Part shown: positions 1 to 7,713 of the stretch, piece after piece
How the letters are laid out: each line of letters opens with the position of its first letter
Position numbering within the stretch: the first letter of the stretch is position 1
Source: an uncultured Propionivibrio sp.
GTDB lineage: Bacteria; Pseudomonadota; Gammaproteobacteria; Burkholderiales; Rhodocyclaceae
DNA length: 49,347 bases
NCBI GenBank assembly: GCA_937923255.1
Contig: CALAIL010000040.1
Span: 1-49,347 of the forward strand
Reading direction: 5' to 3'
Program-made: the position numbers and the translations under genes
Notes under the pieces: generated by a model
Databases searched by the model: none
What the model was told of the DNA's origin: nothing
What the model saw: the letters and a program-made list of their open reading frames with translations, nothing else

Positions 1-50
1 TGCCGTACTGAGTGTACTGCCTGCGGCTCGCCGCCTTGTCTTTTGGCAAA

Positions 51-434
51 GTCGAGCCGCTATATTTAGCGGTATCTCAAATATAGGCGCCCTGAACTCC
101 GTGTATTTAGGGCATCTCCGAGCACCCTGCCCTGAAGTTCTTTATCTGAGCCGGTTTCGGAGCCTCTCCCCGACGAGAAAAGAATTGGAAAAACGCAGTG
201 GCAGAAGTACAGATGCATCTCCAGAAAGAGGTGGCCTGAAGCCCGTGTATTTAGGGCGTCTCTGGTGCCCCTACCCTGAACCCCGCGTATTTAGGGCATT
301 TCAGAGCACCCTGCTCGCCAGCCCTTTACTTATAAGGATTCCAGAGGCAACTATCCGCAAATGCCCTATTTATAAGGGCTTCAGAGGCACCTACCCGGAG
401 ACACCCTATCCATAAGGGGTTGCGGGCAGCCCGT
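51..434. repeat. Array A of degenerate 40-bp repeats
   Basis: Units begin near 51, 91 and 131, then at 235, 275, 315, 355 and 395, so neighbouring units are 40 bp apart. A typical unit opens with CCTGAA or CCGCAA, followed by an imperfect inverted repeat (CCC, about 8 AT-rich bases, GGG), then a TTCAGAGGCACC-like tail. The unit at 355 holds GCCCTATTTATAAGGGC, almost a palindrome. Related arrays lie at 9941-10140 and 41401-41620. The array lies directly downstream of exbD. Open frames through it simply read the repeats and are not genes. An inverted repeat GCGGCTCG/CGAGCCGC at 23-30 and 53-60 flanks its left edge. Confidence 0.75.
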
Positions 435-498
435 TGGAAATGCGCGTGGATCAAGGAGCCCCCGGGCAAGTCCCCGGCAGCGCGGGTCTGTGTGTTGG

Positions 499-972
499 TT
501 ACGGCGCGGGTTGTTGCGCCAGCGGCGCTGCCTGTGGTGATTTCGGCATCGGCTGCTGTTGCGTCGGGTCGGTGACAAAGCCGATACGTGATAGGCCGTT
601 GCGCGCCGCCTCCGACATGATCTGCGCGACCTTTTCATAGGCCGTTGTCCGCTCGGCGCGGATGTGCAATTCAGGTTGCGGCTCCTGTTTGCTTGCTTCT
701 TCCAGCCGTTGCGTCAACACATCCGGCGTCACCGGCTCGCCGTTCCAGAACACCTGGCTGTCGGCATCAATGGCAAGCTGCACACTATCGCGCCGTGTTT
801 CGTTGACCGCCGATGCCGCTCTCGGCAGATCAACCTTGACAGCGTGCGTCAGCAACGGCGCTGTCACGATAAAGATGATGAGTAAAACCAGCATCACGTC
901 AATCAAGGGCACCATGTTGATTTCTGTCAGCGGGGCGCCGCTGTCGCTGCTATCCATGCTTCCAAAGGCCAT
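499..972 (-). CDS. exbD: ExbD/TolR-type biopolymer transport protein
   Basis: This is the inner-membrane proton-channel partner of ExbB and TonB that energises outer-membrane receptors. The 157-residue protein has a short cytoplasmic N-terminus, one membrane helix holding the family's essential aspartate (VPLIDVMLVLLIIFI), and a periplasmic domain of about 100 residues. The C-terminus is rich in Pro, Gln and Ala. I chose the ATG at 972 because a GAGGAA ribosome-binding site precedes it; the open frame runs to 1035 but that would overlap exbB. It is the last gene of tonB-exbB-exbD, 31 nt after exbB. TolR is an alternative name for the fold, but the tonB neighbour favours ExbD. Confidence 0.93.
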   Translation of the reverse strand: MAFGSMDSSDSGAPLTEINMVPLIDVMLVLLIIFIVTAPLLTHAVKVDLPRAASAVNETRRDSVQLAIDADSQVFWNGEPVTPDVLTQRLEEASKQEPQPELHIRAERTTAYEKVAQIMSEAARNGLSRIGFVTDPTQQQPMPKSPQAAPLAQQPAP

Positions 973-1003
973 TGGAATTCCTCTCTTTCCGTCATGCGCC
1001 GGT

Positions 1004-1762
1004 TCAATGCGCCCCGTGGGTGCGGGACAAGGCAATCATGCGTTCGCTCGTTGCCCGGGCGTCCGTCAGCGCCGCCGAGGTTTTGACGCCGGTCGACATG
1101 AAGGCAAACACGTCATAGGCAAAGGCATTTAACTGCGACAGCAGATTGACATTGGCGCGCGCAAACGCGTTATAGGCAATGGCGGCGGGAATGGCGACAG
1201 CCAGGCCGATGCCGGTCATGATGAGCGCTTCGCCGACCGGACCGGCTACCTTGTCCAGCGTCCCCTGACCGGACATGCCGATGGCGATCAGCGCATGGTA
1301 AATGCCCCAAACCGTTCCGAAGAGGCCGACGAAGGGCGCGGAGGAGGCCACCGTCGCCAGGAACGACTGCCCGAATTCAAGCTGCGTTTTGTCCTCGTCG
1401 ATCGCGCGTTTCAGTGCGCGCGTCAGCAGGTCGTCCGGCGCGCCCGATTCCACCAGCGTCAGAATCTGCCTGTCTTGATGGCGGCGCTGCTGCTCAATGG
1501 CCGTAAAGCCGTGATGCAGCAAATGCGAGAAAGGCTCATCGGCGCCATTTTCCCGAATATGCGCGGCGACGGCCTCGATATTCGGCGCCGCCCAGAAGAT
1601 TTTCAGGAACTCCGCGCTGCGCCGGCGAAGCCGGTACATGCGGATGCCTTTGACAACGATCAGATACCAGGTCGTTATCGAGGCGAACAGCATCAATATC
1701 ATGATGAACCGGGCCACGCCGTCGGCGTGGGCAACGAAATGCGAAAATCCAAGCGTTTGCAC
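1004..1762 (-). CDS. exbB: ExbB/TolQ-type proton channel protein
   Basis: This 252-residue inner-membrane protein belongs to the MotA/TolQ/ExbB family and forms the pentameric channel that works with ExbD and TonB. A first membrane helix lies at about residues 15-37 (ARFIMILMLFASITTWYLIV). Two further helices lie in the C-terminal half: one around the GLFGTVWGIYHALIAIG motif typical of the family, and one around GEALIMTGIGLAVAIPAA. The long cytoplasmic loop between helix 1 and helix 2 is charged, as expected. It starts 17 nt after the tonB stop and is followed by exbD, which indicates one transcript. TolQ is unlikely because no tolA, tolB or pal gene is nearby. Confidence 0.93.
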   Translation of the reverse strand: MQTLGFSHFVAHADGVARFIMILMLFASITTWYLIVVKGIRMYRLRRRSAEFLKIFWAAPNIEAVAAHIRENGADEPFSHLLHHGFTAIEQQRRHQDRQILTLVESGAPDDLLTRALKRAIDEDKTQLEFGQSFLATVASSAPFVGLFGTVWGIYHALIAIGMSGQGTLDKVAGPVGEALIMTGIGLAVAIPAAIAYNAFARANVNLLSQLNAFAYDVFAFMSTGVKTSAALTDARATSERMIALSRTHGAH

Positions 1763-1779
1763 AATCAGCCTTTCAGTTT

Positions 1780-2577
1780 CTATTTCAGATTGAAGGAAAT
1801 CGGGACGATGACCCAGGCGCTGACCGCCTCGCCCCCCCGTTTGGCGGGAATGAAACGCCAGCGGCGAACAGCGTCCTCAGCCGCCTGATCCAGACGTGGA
1901 GAGCCGCTACTCGTTTTGATTTCAACCTGGCTCGGCCGCCCATCCGCCTCGACCCGCACGCGCAGAAAAACCTTGCCCTCCTCGCCCATCCGTCGCGACA
2001 TCGGCGGATACACGGGGCGCGGATTATGCAGATAGTCGGCATCGAAGCGCGGCTGCGTTCCTTCGCCGCCGCCCCCACCTCCACTTCCACTCCCGCCGAG
2101 GCCCGAACCTTGGCCTGAAGCAGCGCCGCTACCGCCTTCGCTTTCCGCAGTGTCCACGGGGTCAGGCGGCGCGGTCACGGCATTTTCTCTGGTCGCGGCG
2201 GCGGGCACGGGCGGCGCGGCCAGGATCTCCTGCGCAGGCGCTTTTGGCGCAGGCGGCACAGGCGTTGGCGGGCGCGGGCGCAGTACTTTTTTCGCCGGAG
2301 GCACGGGCTTCGGCGCCTTGGGCGGCTCCGGCGGCTTAACCGGCTGCGGTTGCGGCGGGGCGTGCGTTTCGGCCGGCATCGACCCCGATCCCATCGCCGG
2401 AATCTGAGGCGGAATAATCCGCACCATGATCGGTTTGCGCTGAACGGGCCTCGGCATGACATCCAGAGACAGCAGCAGCCACACTACCACTGCATGAAGC
2501 AGTACAACCAAGGCAAGCTCCGGCAGAAAAACGCCAACCCGCCCGTTTCGCCGAAAATCAAAAGCGCTATCGGTCAT
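1780..2577 (-). CDS. tonB: TonB energy-transducing protein
   Basis: TonB carries proton-motive force from ExbB-ExbD to outer-membrane receptors. The 265-residue protein has an N-terminal membrane anchor (about residues 18-40, LALVVLLHAVVVWLLLSL), then a periplasmic linker very rich in Pro, Lys and Ala with KPPEPPKAPKPVPP-type repeats. A glycine/serine-rich spacer follows, then a C-terminal TonB domain of about 90 residues (YPPMSRRMGEEGKVFLRVRV, ending ISFNLK). The ATG at 2577 is preceded by a TTGGGG purine stretch; an in-frame TTG lies three codons upstream. It is first in tonB-exbB-exbD and is the obvious partner of the four receptors in this window. Confidence 0.93.
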   Translation of the reverse strand: MTDSAFDFRRNGRVGVFLPELALVVLLHAVVVWLLLSLDVMPRPVQRKPIMVRIIPPQIPAMGSGSMPAETHAPPQPQPVKPPEPPKAPKPVPPAKKVLRPRPPTPVPPAPKAPAQEILAAPPVPAAATRENAVTAPPDPVDTAESEGGSGAASGQGSGLGGSGSGGGGGGEGTQPRFDADYLHNPRPVYPPMSRRMGEEGKVFLRVRVEADGRPSQVEIKTSSGSPRLDQAAEDAVRRWRFIPAKRGGEAVSAWVIVPISFNLK

Positions 2578-2608
2578 CAACCCCAATCGGTCTATTTTTA
2601 AATCACCG

Positions 2609-2627
2609 GCATTCTAGGCAAGAATGC
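2609..2627. promoter_or_regulatory. Inverted repeat upstream of tonB, possible operator
   Basis: GCATTCT and AGAATGC are perfect 7-bp arms around a 5-bp centre, 31 bp upstream of the tonB start. The adjoining minus-strand sequence TGAGAAGCATTCTTG loosely resembles a Fur half-site pair. An operator role, or a terminator for the upstream oxidoreductase, is inferred only from position and symmetry. Confidence 0.35.
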
Positions 2628-2696
2628 TTCTCATGCAAACCCTTTGCCGAGTGCCGTTATTACGGCTCGATGAGCGGCAGCAAAACCGCACAGCCT

Positions 2697-3824
2697 TCAG
2701 ATATCGATGCCCTGATGCGGTATGCCTTTCACTGGCGGCAACCAGGGAACGGTGCCTGTGAGGCTGAGCTGCAGCAAGCGCGCCGGCAAACGATACTCTG
2801 CGGCGCATTCAGGGTCGAGTTCGGTCCGGATGTCTCTACCGGTTCGCACCCGTTGCGCCCAATTCGGGTTGAGCAGCACGGTTTTGCCGACGGCGATGAA
2901 TTCCGCCCAGCCCGTGGCCAAGGCTTCCGCAGCTTGTTGCGCGGTGTATAGATCGCCCACGCCGATCAGCGGCAGTTTGCCGCCGATACGCGCGTGAAGC
3001 TGTTCTATGCGTGTGCGGGTTTCATCCGCGCCGCGCCGGGCATGTTTATAAAAATCCCACAGGGAAACGTGCAGATACTGCAAAGGCTTGACTGTCAGCG
3101 CATCGATCAGGGTAAAGCTCTCTTGCATGGTGAGGCCATGCTCGCCCGGTTCTTCCGGCGAGAAACGGTAACCGACGATGAAGTCCGGACGTCCGTGCTT
3201 TTCGCGGGCGGTGGTGACGGCATCAACCACGGCGAGCGGGAAACGTAGGCGGTTTGCAGCGCTGCCGCCCCATCGATCGCTGCGCTGATTGGACTGCGCG
3301 GAGTAGAACTGCTGAATCAAATAGCCGTTTGCACCGTGGATTTCCACGCCGTCAAAACCAGCTTCTAGCGCCAGTTCGGCCGCATGGCCGTAGCCGGCGA
3401 TGAGACGGCGGATGTGATCTTCGGAAAGAGCCTGCACGCTGCTTCCAGCGTGCGCGGAGGGTGCGAAAATTTGTCCGCCGTTGAGTTCGGGAATGGCCAG
3501 GGCGCCGCCGTGGTGAATTTGCAGCAATGCCTTTGCGCCTTGGGACTGAATAATCCGGGCGACCTCGCGCAGACTGGGCAGGTCTTCCTCGCCAATGGCT
3601 TCGGGTTGCCCGTGAAACGCCTTGCCTCCGTCGTGCACCAGCGTGGCAGCAGAAATAAACAGGCCGAAATCATGGAAACGGTCGGTCAGAAAGCGGCGTT
3701 CGTCGTCGGTGATATGTCCTTCGTCATCTGAGGCAAAGTGCGTCAGCGGCGCGACGACCAGGCGATTTTTCACGGTCACGCCATTGTTAAAGGTATAGGG
3801 CTGAAAGAGATTTTCGTAGGACAT
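2697..3824 (-). CDS. NADH:flavin oxidoreductase, old yellow enzyme family
   Basis: This 375-residue FMN-dependent TIM-barrel enzyme probably reduces activated C=C bonds or related electrophiles using NAD(P)H. Family marks are the N-terminal LFQPYTFNNGVTVKNRLVVAP, the HHGG stretch (LLQIHHGGALA), the substrate-loop motif FDGVEIHGANGYLIQQF and the conserved NQRSDRWGG. The FMN-binding C-terminal part includes LIGVGDL and AEFIAVGKTVL. Its length fits the YqiG/NemA-like branch. It lies on the same strand as tonB and 119 nt upstream of it, so co-transcription is possible, but the palindrome at 2609-2627 may separate them. The natural substrate cannot be told from sequence. Confidence 0.85.
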   Translation of the reverse strand: MSYENLFQPYTFNNGVTVKNRLVVAPLTHFASDDEGHITDDERRFLTDRFHDFGLFISAATLVHDGGKAFHGQPEAIGEEDLPSLREVARIIQSQGAKALLQIHHGGALAIPELNGGQIFAPSAHAGSSVQALSEDHIRRLIAGYGHAAELALEAGFDGVEIHGANGYLIQQFYSAQSNQRSDRWGGSAANRLRFPLAVVDAVTTAREKHGRPDFIVGYRFSPEEPGEHGLTMQESFTLIDALTVKPLQYLHVSLWDFYKHARRGADETRTRIEQLHARIGGKLPLIGVGDLYTAQQAAEALATGWAEFIAVGKTVLLNPNWAQRVRTGRDIRTELDPECAAEYRLPARLLQLSLTGTVPWLPPVKGIPHQGIDI

Positions 3825-3958
3825 GGTGGAACCTCACAGGGAGCTGACAAAACGGTTGCAAACGGCGAACTGAAAATTCTATAGAAAGTCGGCAATGCTT
3901 GCGGCAGAAACACGCCGCCCCGTAAAAACGTTAAAGGTGCATTGATGATAGCGGGCAA

Positions 3959-4285
3959 TCAATCGCGGCGTATGGAGATCACGTGCCCGTTGCGCGCGTT
4001 GACCTTAACCTTGTACTTCCGTCCGCGCCGTTTCTTGATTTCAACATCGTAATATGCGCCCCAGCGGCGGCTGTATTCCAAGTCGATATCCTTCACGCGG
4101 CCAACAACACGGGAAAGCGCAATCGCAGCCGCGCGTTGCCGGCCAATATAGTCTGCACACACCTGACGGCGATAGCGCGAATCGCGTTCATCGTCATCAT
4201 CCCAGTCATCATCGGCCAGCGCGGGAAGCGCAACACTCATGCATGAAACCGCCAGCAAAACAGCGAGTTTTTTATGAATTCTCAT
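3959..4285 (-). CDS. Small secreted PepSY-domain protein
   Basis: The 108-residue protein has a clear signal peptide (MRIHKKLAVLLAVSCMSVALPALA) ending at about residue 24. A strongly acidic stretch (DDDWDDDDERD) follows, then a single PepSY domain from about residue 40 (IGRQRAAAIALSRVVGRVKDI) to the end. The last part, KVKVNARNGHVISIRRD, is the typical final strand of PepSY. Such proteins are periplasmic and are thought to inhibit peptidases or sense envelope state. The acidic stretch could bind cations. No two-component system is adjacent, although small PepSY proteins often accompany one. Substrate or partner is unknown. Confidence 0.75.
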   Translation of the reverse strand: MRIHKKLAVLLAVSCMSVALPALADDDWDDDDERDSRYRRQVCADYIGRQRAAAIALSRVVGRVKDIDLEYSRRWGAYYDVEIKKRRGRKYKVKVNARNGHVISIRRD

Positions 4286-4471
4286 TGCTTGCTCCGTCCT
4301 TATATGCGATCAGGATCGCACCGTTCTGACACTCAGGATGATCAACACGGCCAGGCATGCCTCATTCAACGCTGAGGCGCCGACTGTGCGGTCTGGCGCT
4401 TCCCGGGCCATTCATTGTGCCGAATAGAAATACATCATACGCGGCATCCCAGCCAGAGCACGCAACCGCCA

Positions 4472-4876
4472 TTAAACTGTCTGTGCCTGCAACCAGCGTT
4501 TGAATGCCCGGATTTTTACCTGTTTCTCCGATTCTGCCAGATAAACGAGCCAGTATGACCACGCTGAGGCGCAGGTAATTTCAGGGAACAGGCGCACCAG
4601 ACGCCCAGCGGCCAAATCATCCGCCGCCATGATGCTGCGCGCCAGCGCGATGCCCAGCCCGTCTATCGCCGCCTGCAACACCGCCGCCGCACTGTTCATC
4701 CGCAAACCGTAAGCCGGTGCGGAAACACCGATACCGGCGTCTGCAAACCATGCCAGCCATACGGCAACCCGGCGCTCCGCCGCAACCGGCTCGAACTGTT
4801 CCAGTGCTTTGCCGACCGGCACGCGGTCAAGCAGGCTTGCCGCCGGAGCACAAACAATGTAACGGATTATTCCGGC
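4472..4876 (-). pseudogene. C-terminal remnant of a LysR-family regulator
   Basis: The frame encodes about 134 residues matching the second half of a LysR substrate-binding domain of the GcvA type. It begins IIRYIVCAPASLL-like, runs through GIGVSAPAYGLRMNSAAAVLQAAIDGLGIALARS and ends with the usual ALARSIMAADDLAAGRLVRLFPE and KIRAFKRWL features. The helix-turn-helix and the first half of the sensor domain are missing: an in-frame TGA lies at 4877-4879 and the DNA beyond it (4880-5058) shows no HTH in any frame. A full family member is about 300 residues. I read it as a decayed gene; an internal start (ATG at 4822) could still give a non-DNA-binding fragment. Confidence 0.7.
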
Positions 4877-4913
4877 TCAGGCAGCGCCGTCTTACGGGTA
4901 GAATAGCGACGCG

Positions 4914-4968
4914 AATTGCACCCAATTGCCCCAAATTGCGCCGATTGCATTCGATTGCCTTCAATTCC
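4914..4968. repeat. Short direct repeats with 10-bp spacing
   Basis: ATTGC occurs at 4915, 4925, 4935, 4944 and 4954, with a degenerate ATTCC at 4964. The spacing is 10, 10, 9, 10 and 10 bp, one turn of the DNA helix. It lies between the broken LysR gene and the carrier gene at 5059, in the place expected for a regulator-binding region. Confidence 0.65.
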
Positions 4969-5058
4969 GCCATTATTAGCGGCCGTAATGGCTTGTGGGC
5001 TGCCTTACCCCCGTTTTGCCGTCTATCATTCTCCCGCACTATATTTAACCGCCCCGGC

Positions 5059-5997
5059 ATGGATACCCTGTTGCATCACATCGCGTTGGCTTCGCCGCTT
5101 TTCGCACTGGTGCTGGTCGGCTATCTCGTTATGCGGCTGACTCGCTGGCCGGACGAAATCGCCGACAGCCTGACGAAATTTGTCTTTACCGTTGCTCTGC
5201 CCGCCATGATGTTCAAAACGATGAGCGGCATGCGCCAACTCCCCCCGGTCGATATCCGCCTGCTGATCGCCTTTTTTGGCAGCTGCGTTATCGTTTTTAT
5301 ACTCGGCCGTCTGTTCGCCTGGAAAGTCTTTGGTCTCGACGGCGCCGGGCAGACGATCTTCGCGCTGGGCGGCGTGTTTTCCAACAACCTGATGCTTGGT
5401 CTGCCGCTGGCCAAAAGCCTCATCGGCGAAGCGGCGCTTCCCTCCGTTGCGCTGGTCCTTGTCTTCAACGCGATGACCATGTGGACGATGGCGACGATTT
5501 CGATCGAATGGGCGCGCCACGGCAGTTTTTCGCTTAAAGGATTTACGCTCACGGCAAAGAATGTGCTGATGAATCCACTGATTCTGGCGATTATTTTCGG
5601 GACGGCGATCCGTATGTCGGGGCTGACGCTGCCGGCGATGATCGACACGCCGCTCACCATGATGGCGCAGATGACTGCGCCCCTGTCACTGATCGCACTG
5701 GGGATGAGTCTCGTGCACTACGGCATCCGCACCGGCTGGCGAATCAGCCTGGCGATCACGTTCATCAAGCTGCTCGTCCAGCCCTTTGCCGTCTGGCTGC
5801 TGGCGCGGCTGCTCAATCTGCCGGCGATGGAAACGCAGGTCGTCGTTCTGCTCGGCTCAGTTGCACTGGGCATCAACGTGTATATCATCGCCCGCCAGTT
5901 CCGGTCACTGGAAGGCCCGACGGCCAGCAGTCTGGTGCTGTCGACCGTACTTTCCGCAGTCACCACACCGCTCGTCATGACGCTGATCACCGTCTGA
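5059..5997 (+). CDS. Auxin efflux carrier (AEC) family transporter
   Basis: This 312-residue inner-membrane protein of the AEC/malonate-permease family has about ten hydrophobic segments in two halves. The N-terminal half contains DSLTKFVFTVALPAMMFKTM, where the conserved Asn/Pro region of the family lies. The middle has GGVFSNNLMLGLPLAKSLIG with the typical SNN-x-GxPL motif. The C-terminal half includes LSLIALGMSL and ends with LSAVTTPLVMTLI. Bacterial members move dicarboxylates, malonate or amino-acid derivatives; the substrate here is unknown. I chose the ATG at 5059 because it gives the family length and begins at the first helix, although the frame is open from 4717 across the LysR remnant. 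That remnant may once have controlled it. Confidence 0.85.
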   Translation: MDTLLHHIALASPLFALVLVGYLVMRLTRWPDEIADSLTKFVFTVALPAMMFKTMSGMRQLPPVDIRLLIAFFGSCVIVFILGRLFAWKVFGLDGAGQTIFALGGVFSNNLMLGLPLAKSLIGEAALPSVALVLVFNAMTMWTMATISIEWARHGSFSLKGFTLTAKNVLMNPLILAIIFGTAIRMSGLTLPAMIDTPLTMMAQMTAPLSLIALGMSLVHYGIRTGWRISLAITFIKLLVQPFAVWLLARLLNLPAMETQVVVLLGSVALGINVYIIARQFRSLEGPTASSLVLSTVLSAVTTPLVMTLITV

Positions 5998-6068
5998 CGG
6001 CGTGGGATGTGCGATCATGCCTGTTTTCGCATTGCCGCCATTCATTACCGAACCTCACTACCCGCCCC

Positions 6069-6950
6069 ATGCTCAGCTACCGCCACGCTTTCCATGCCGG
6101 CAACCATGCCGACGTATTCAAACATCTCGTTCTGACACAGATCGCACGTTACCTCGGCCAGAAAGAAAAATCCTTCTGGATCATCGATACGCACGCCGGG
6201 GCCGGCCTCTATGCGCTCAATGCGGCGCCCGCCGGCAAGCTGGAAGAATTTCGTGACGGGATCGGCCGTCTGTGGGCGCGGGACGATCTGCCGCCGGCCG
6301 CTGCCGAGTATGTGGCAAGGATCCGAAGCCTCAACCCGGACGGCCGCCTGCGCAGGTATCCGGGATCGCCGCTGCTGGCACGATGGCAGCTACGCACGCA
6401 GGATCGCCTGCGGCTGTTTGAGCTGCACAGCCGTGATGCGCATCTGCTGGCCGAAAATTTTGCTGATGCCGGCAAGCAGGTCATCGTCTCGCAAAGCGAC
6501 GGCTTCGACGCCCTTAAAGCCTTGCTGCCACCGCCCAGCCGGCGCGGACTGGTACTGATCGACCCTTCCTACGAAGAAAAACGCGATTACGAGCGCGTCG
6601 TCAATGCGCTCAAAGACGCGCTACGGCGCTTTGCTGGCGGCACATACATGCTTTGGTATCCGCAACTGACGCGCAAGGAGGCCTTTGAGCTGCCGGCGCG
6701 CCTGAAAAAACTGCCCGCAACGGACTGGTTGCACGCCGCCCTGCGCGTGCGGACGCCGGCAAAAGATGGTTTCGGCATGCACGGCAGCGGCCTGTTCATC
6801 ATCAACCCGCCGTGGACGCTGTACGACACGCTGTCCGCAACCATGCCGTATCTGGCGGCAACGCTGGGGCAGGATGACGGCGCCGGTTTTACGCTGGAAC
6901 GGCAGAAACCCGCTGCCTCGTCTGCCGCATCCGCCCGCCCGGTGGTGTAG
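6069..6950 (+). CDS. rlmJ: 23S rRNA (adenine-2030-N6)-methyltransferase RlmJ
   Basis: RlmJ methylates N6 of A2030 in 23S rRNA using S-adenosylmethionine. The 293-residue protein starts with the signature MLSYRHAFHAGNHADVFKH. The SAM-binding segment is FWIIDTHAGAGLYAL (about residues 37-51). The catalytic N6-adenine motif reads DPSYEEKRDY (about 166-175), a DPSY version of the DPPY motif. The C-terminus has WYPQLTRKEAF and GSGLFIINPPWTL, both typical. The start at 6069 matches the family N-terminus; the frame is open from 6009. It appears to be a stand-alone gene, 72 nt after the carrier gene. Confidence 0.93.
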   Translation: MLSYRHAFHAGNHADVFKHLVLTQIARYLGQKEKSFWIIDTHAGAGLYALNAAPAGKLEEFRDGIGRLWARDDLPPAAAEYVARIRSLNPDGRLRRYPGSPLLARWQLRTQDRLRLFELHSRDAHLLAENFADAGKQVIVSQSDGFDALKALLPPPSRRGLVLIDPSYEEKRDYERVVNALKDALRRFAGGTYMLWYPQLTRKEAFELPARLKKLPATDWLHAALRVRTPAKDGFGMHGSGLFIINPPWTLYDTLSATMPYLAATLGQDDGAGFTLERQKPAASSAASARPVV

Positions 6951-7098
6951 CGAGTCGCCGCCGCCAAAACAAACATTACCTGAAAAAACATCTCTCCGCG
7001 TTTAGGCGCGTTATGCGTCTGGGCACGTCATGTATACGCGGCGGACAATTGCCCATTACGCGCTGGTATACCCGCTCATACCCACTTTTTGTACGTGG

Positions 7099-7128
7099 TT
7101 GATAATATTCATTATCATTTTGTATCAT
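7099..7128 (+). promoter_or_regulatory. Promoter overlapped by a Fur box
   Basis: TGATAATATTCATTATCA at 7100-7117 is symmetric, with perfect 7-bp arms TGATAAT and ATTATCA, and closely matches the Fur consensus. It overlaps a promoter-like pair: TTGATA at 7099-7104 and TATCAT at 7123-7128, spaced 18 bp. The cupin gene begins 41 bp further on. Iron-dependent repression of the cupin and receptor genes is the expected result. Confidence 0.85.
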
Positions 7129-7168
7129 CGCTTCTCCTCTGTTCATCACCTTTTACTGGAGAGTATCG

Positions 7169-7588
7169 ATGCAAAAACTTTCAACGCTGGTTGCCCTGTT
7201 GTTGTCTTCATTCATGGTTCATGCCGCGGGGGACATTGCTTTGCCTGCGGATAAAATCCTTCTCAAGGACGGACGCACCGTCATCGACGAAAATAGTGAC
7301 TTTCATGTGCGCACCATCCGCGTGCAGATTCCCGCCAACAAAGAACTGGAACCGCACGGGCCGAAAGAAGGCTACTTCATCGTGACCGTCATTAGCGGCA
7401 CGCTGCAACTCGGGTTCGGGTCAAAGTACGACGCCGCCAAACTCCAGACCCTGCCGCCGGGCAGCATCTTCACGCACCCCACTTCGCAGCAGCATTTCGC
7501 GCGTACGGGCAATGAACCCGTCGTCCTGCAAATCACCAGCATCCGCCCCAATACTGCCGCCACCAAGGACGCCAAACACGGGCAATAA
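7169..7588 (+). CDS. Secreted single-domain cupin protein
   Basis: The 139-residue protein has a signal peptide (MQKLSTLVALLLSSFMVHA, cleavage near residue 20) and one cupin barrel. Cupin motif 1 appears as KELEPHGPKEGYFIVTVISG and motif 2 as LPPGSIFTHPTSQQHFARTG. The His residues in these two motifs are candidate metal ligands. It would act in the periplasm. An ACTGGAGAG ribosome-binding site precedes the ATG. It lies directly after the Fur box and 125 nt before a copper-type TonB receptor, so the two are probably co-expressed. A metal-binding or metal-chaperone role is inference; a small cupin enzyme is possible. Confidence 0.75.
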   Translation: MQKLSTLVALLLSSFMVHAAGDIALPADKILLKDGRTVIDENSDFHVRTIRVQIPANKELEPHGPKEGYFIVTVISGTLQLGFGSKYDAAKLQTLPPGSIFTHPTSQQHFARTGNEPVVLQITSIRPNTAATKDAKHGQ

Positions 7589-7713
7589 CGTCAAACGCCG
7601 GGCGGATGTGGGAGAGGGGGAGATGACCTGCCCGCTCCGCCGCGCCGCCCGACACTTTGCGTCCCCCGGCTTGCCGCGGATCGCCCCGCCATAAACTCAC
7701 GAAAGCACGAACC

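Noticed and set aside
101..415. 104-residue frame inside the repeat array
   Set aside because: It only translates the 40-bp repeats.
51..434. Repeat array A as a CRISPR
   Set aside because: Differences are spread across each 40-bp unit and there is no invariant repeat separated by unique spacers; no cas genes are present.
4717..5058. N-terminal extension of the AEC carrier
   Set aside because: It is antisense to the LysR remnant and the phased repeats, is Arg/Pro-rich, and the family begins at the hydrophobic segment after 5059.
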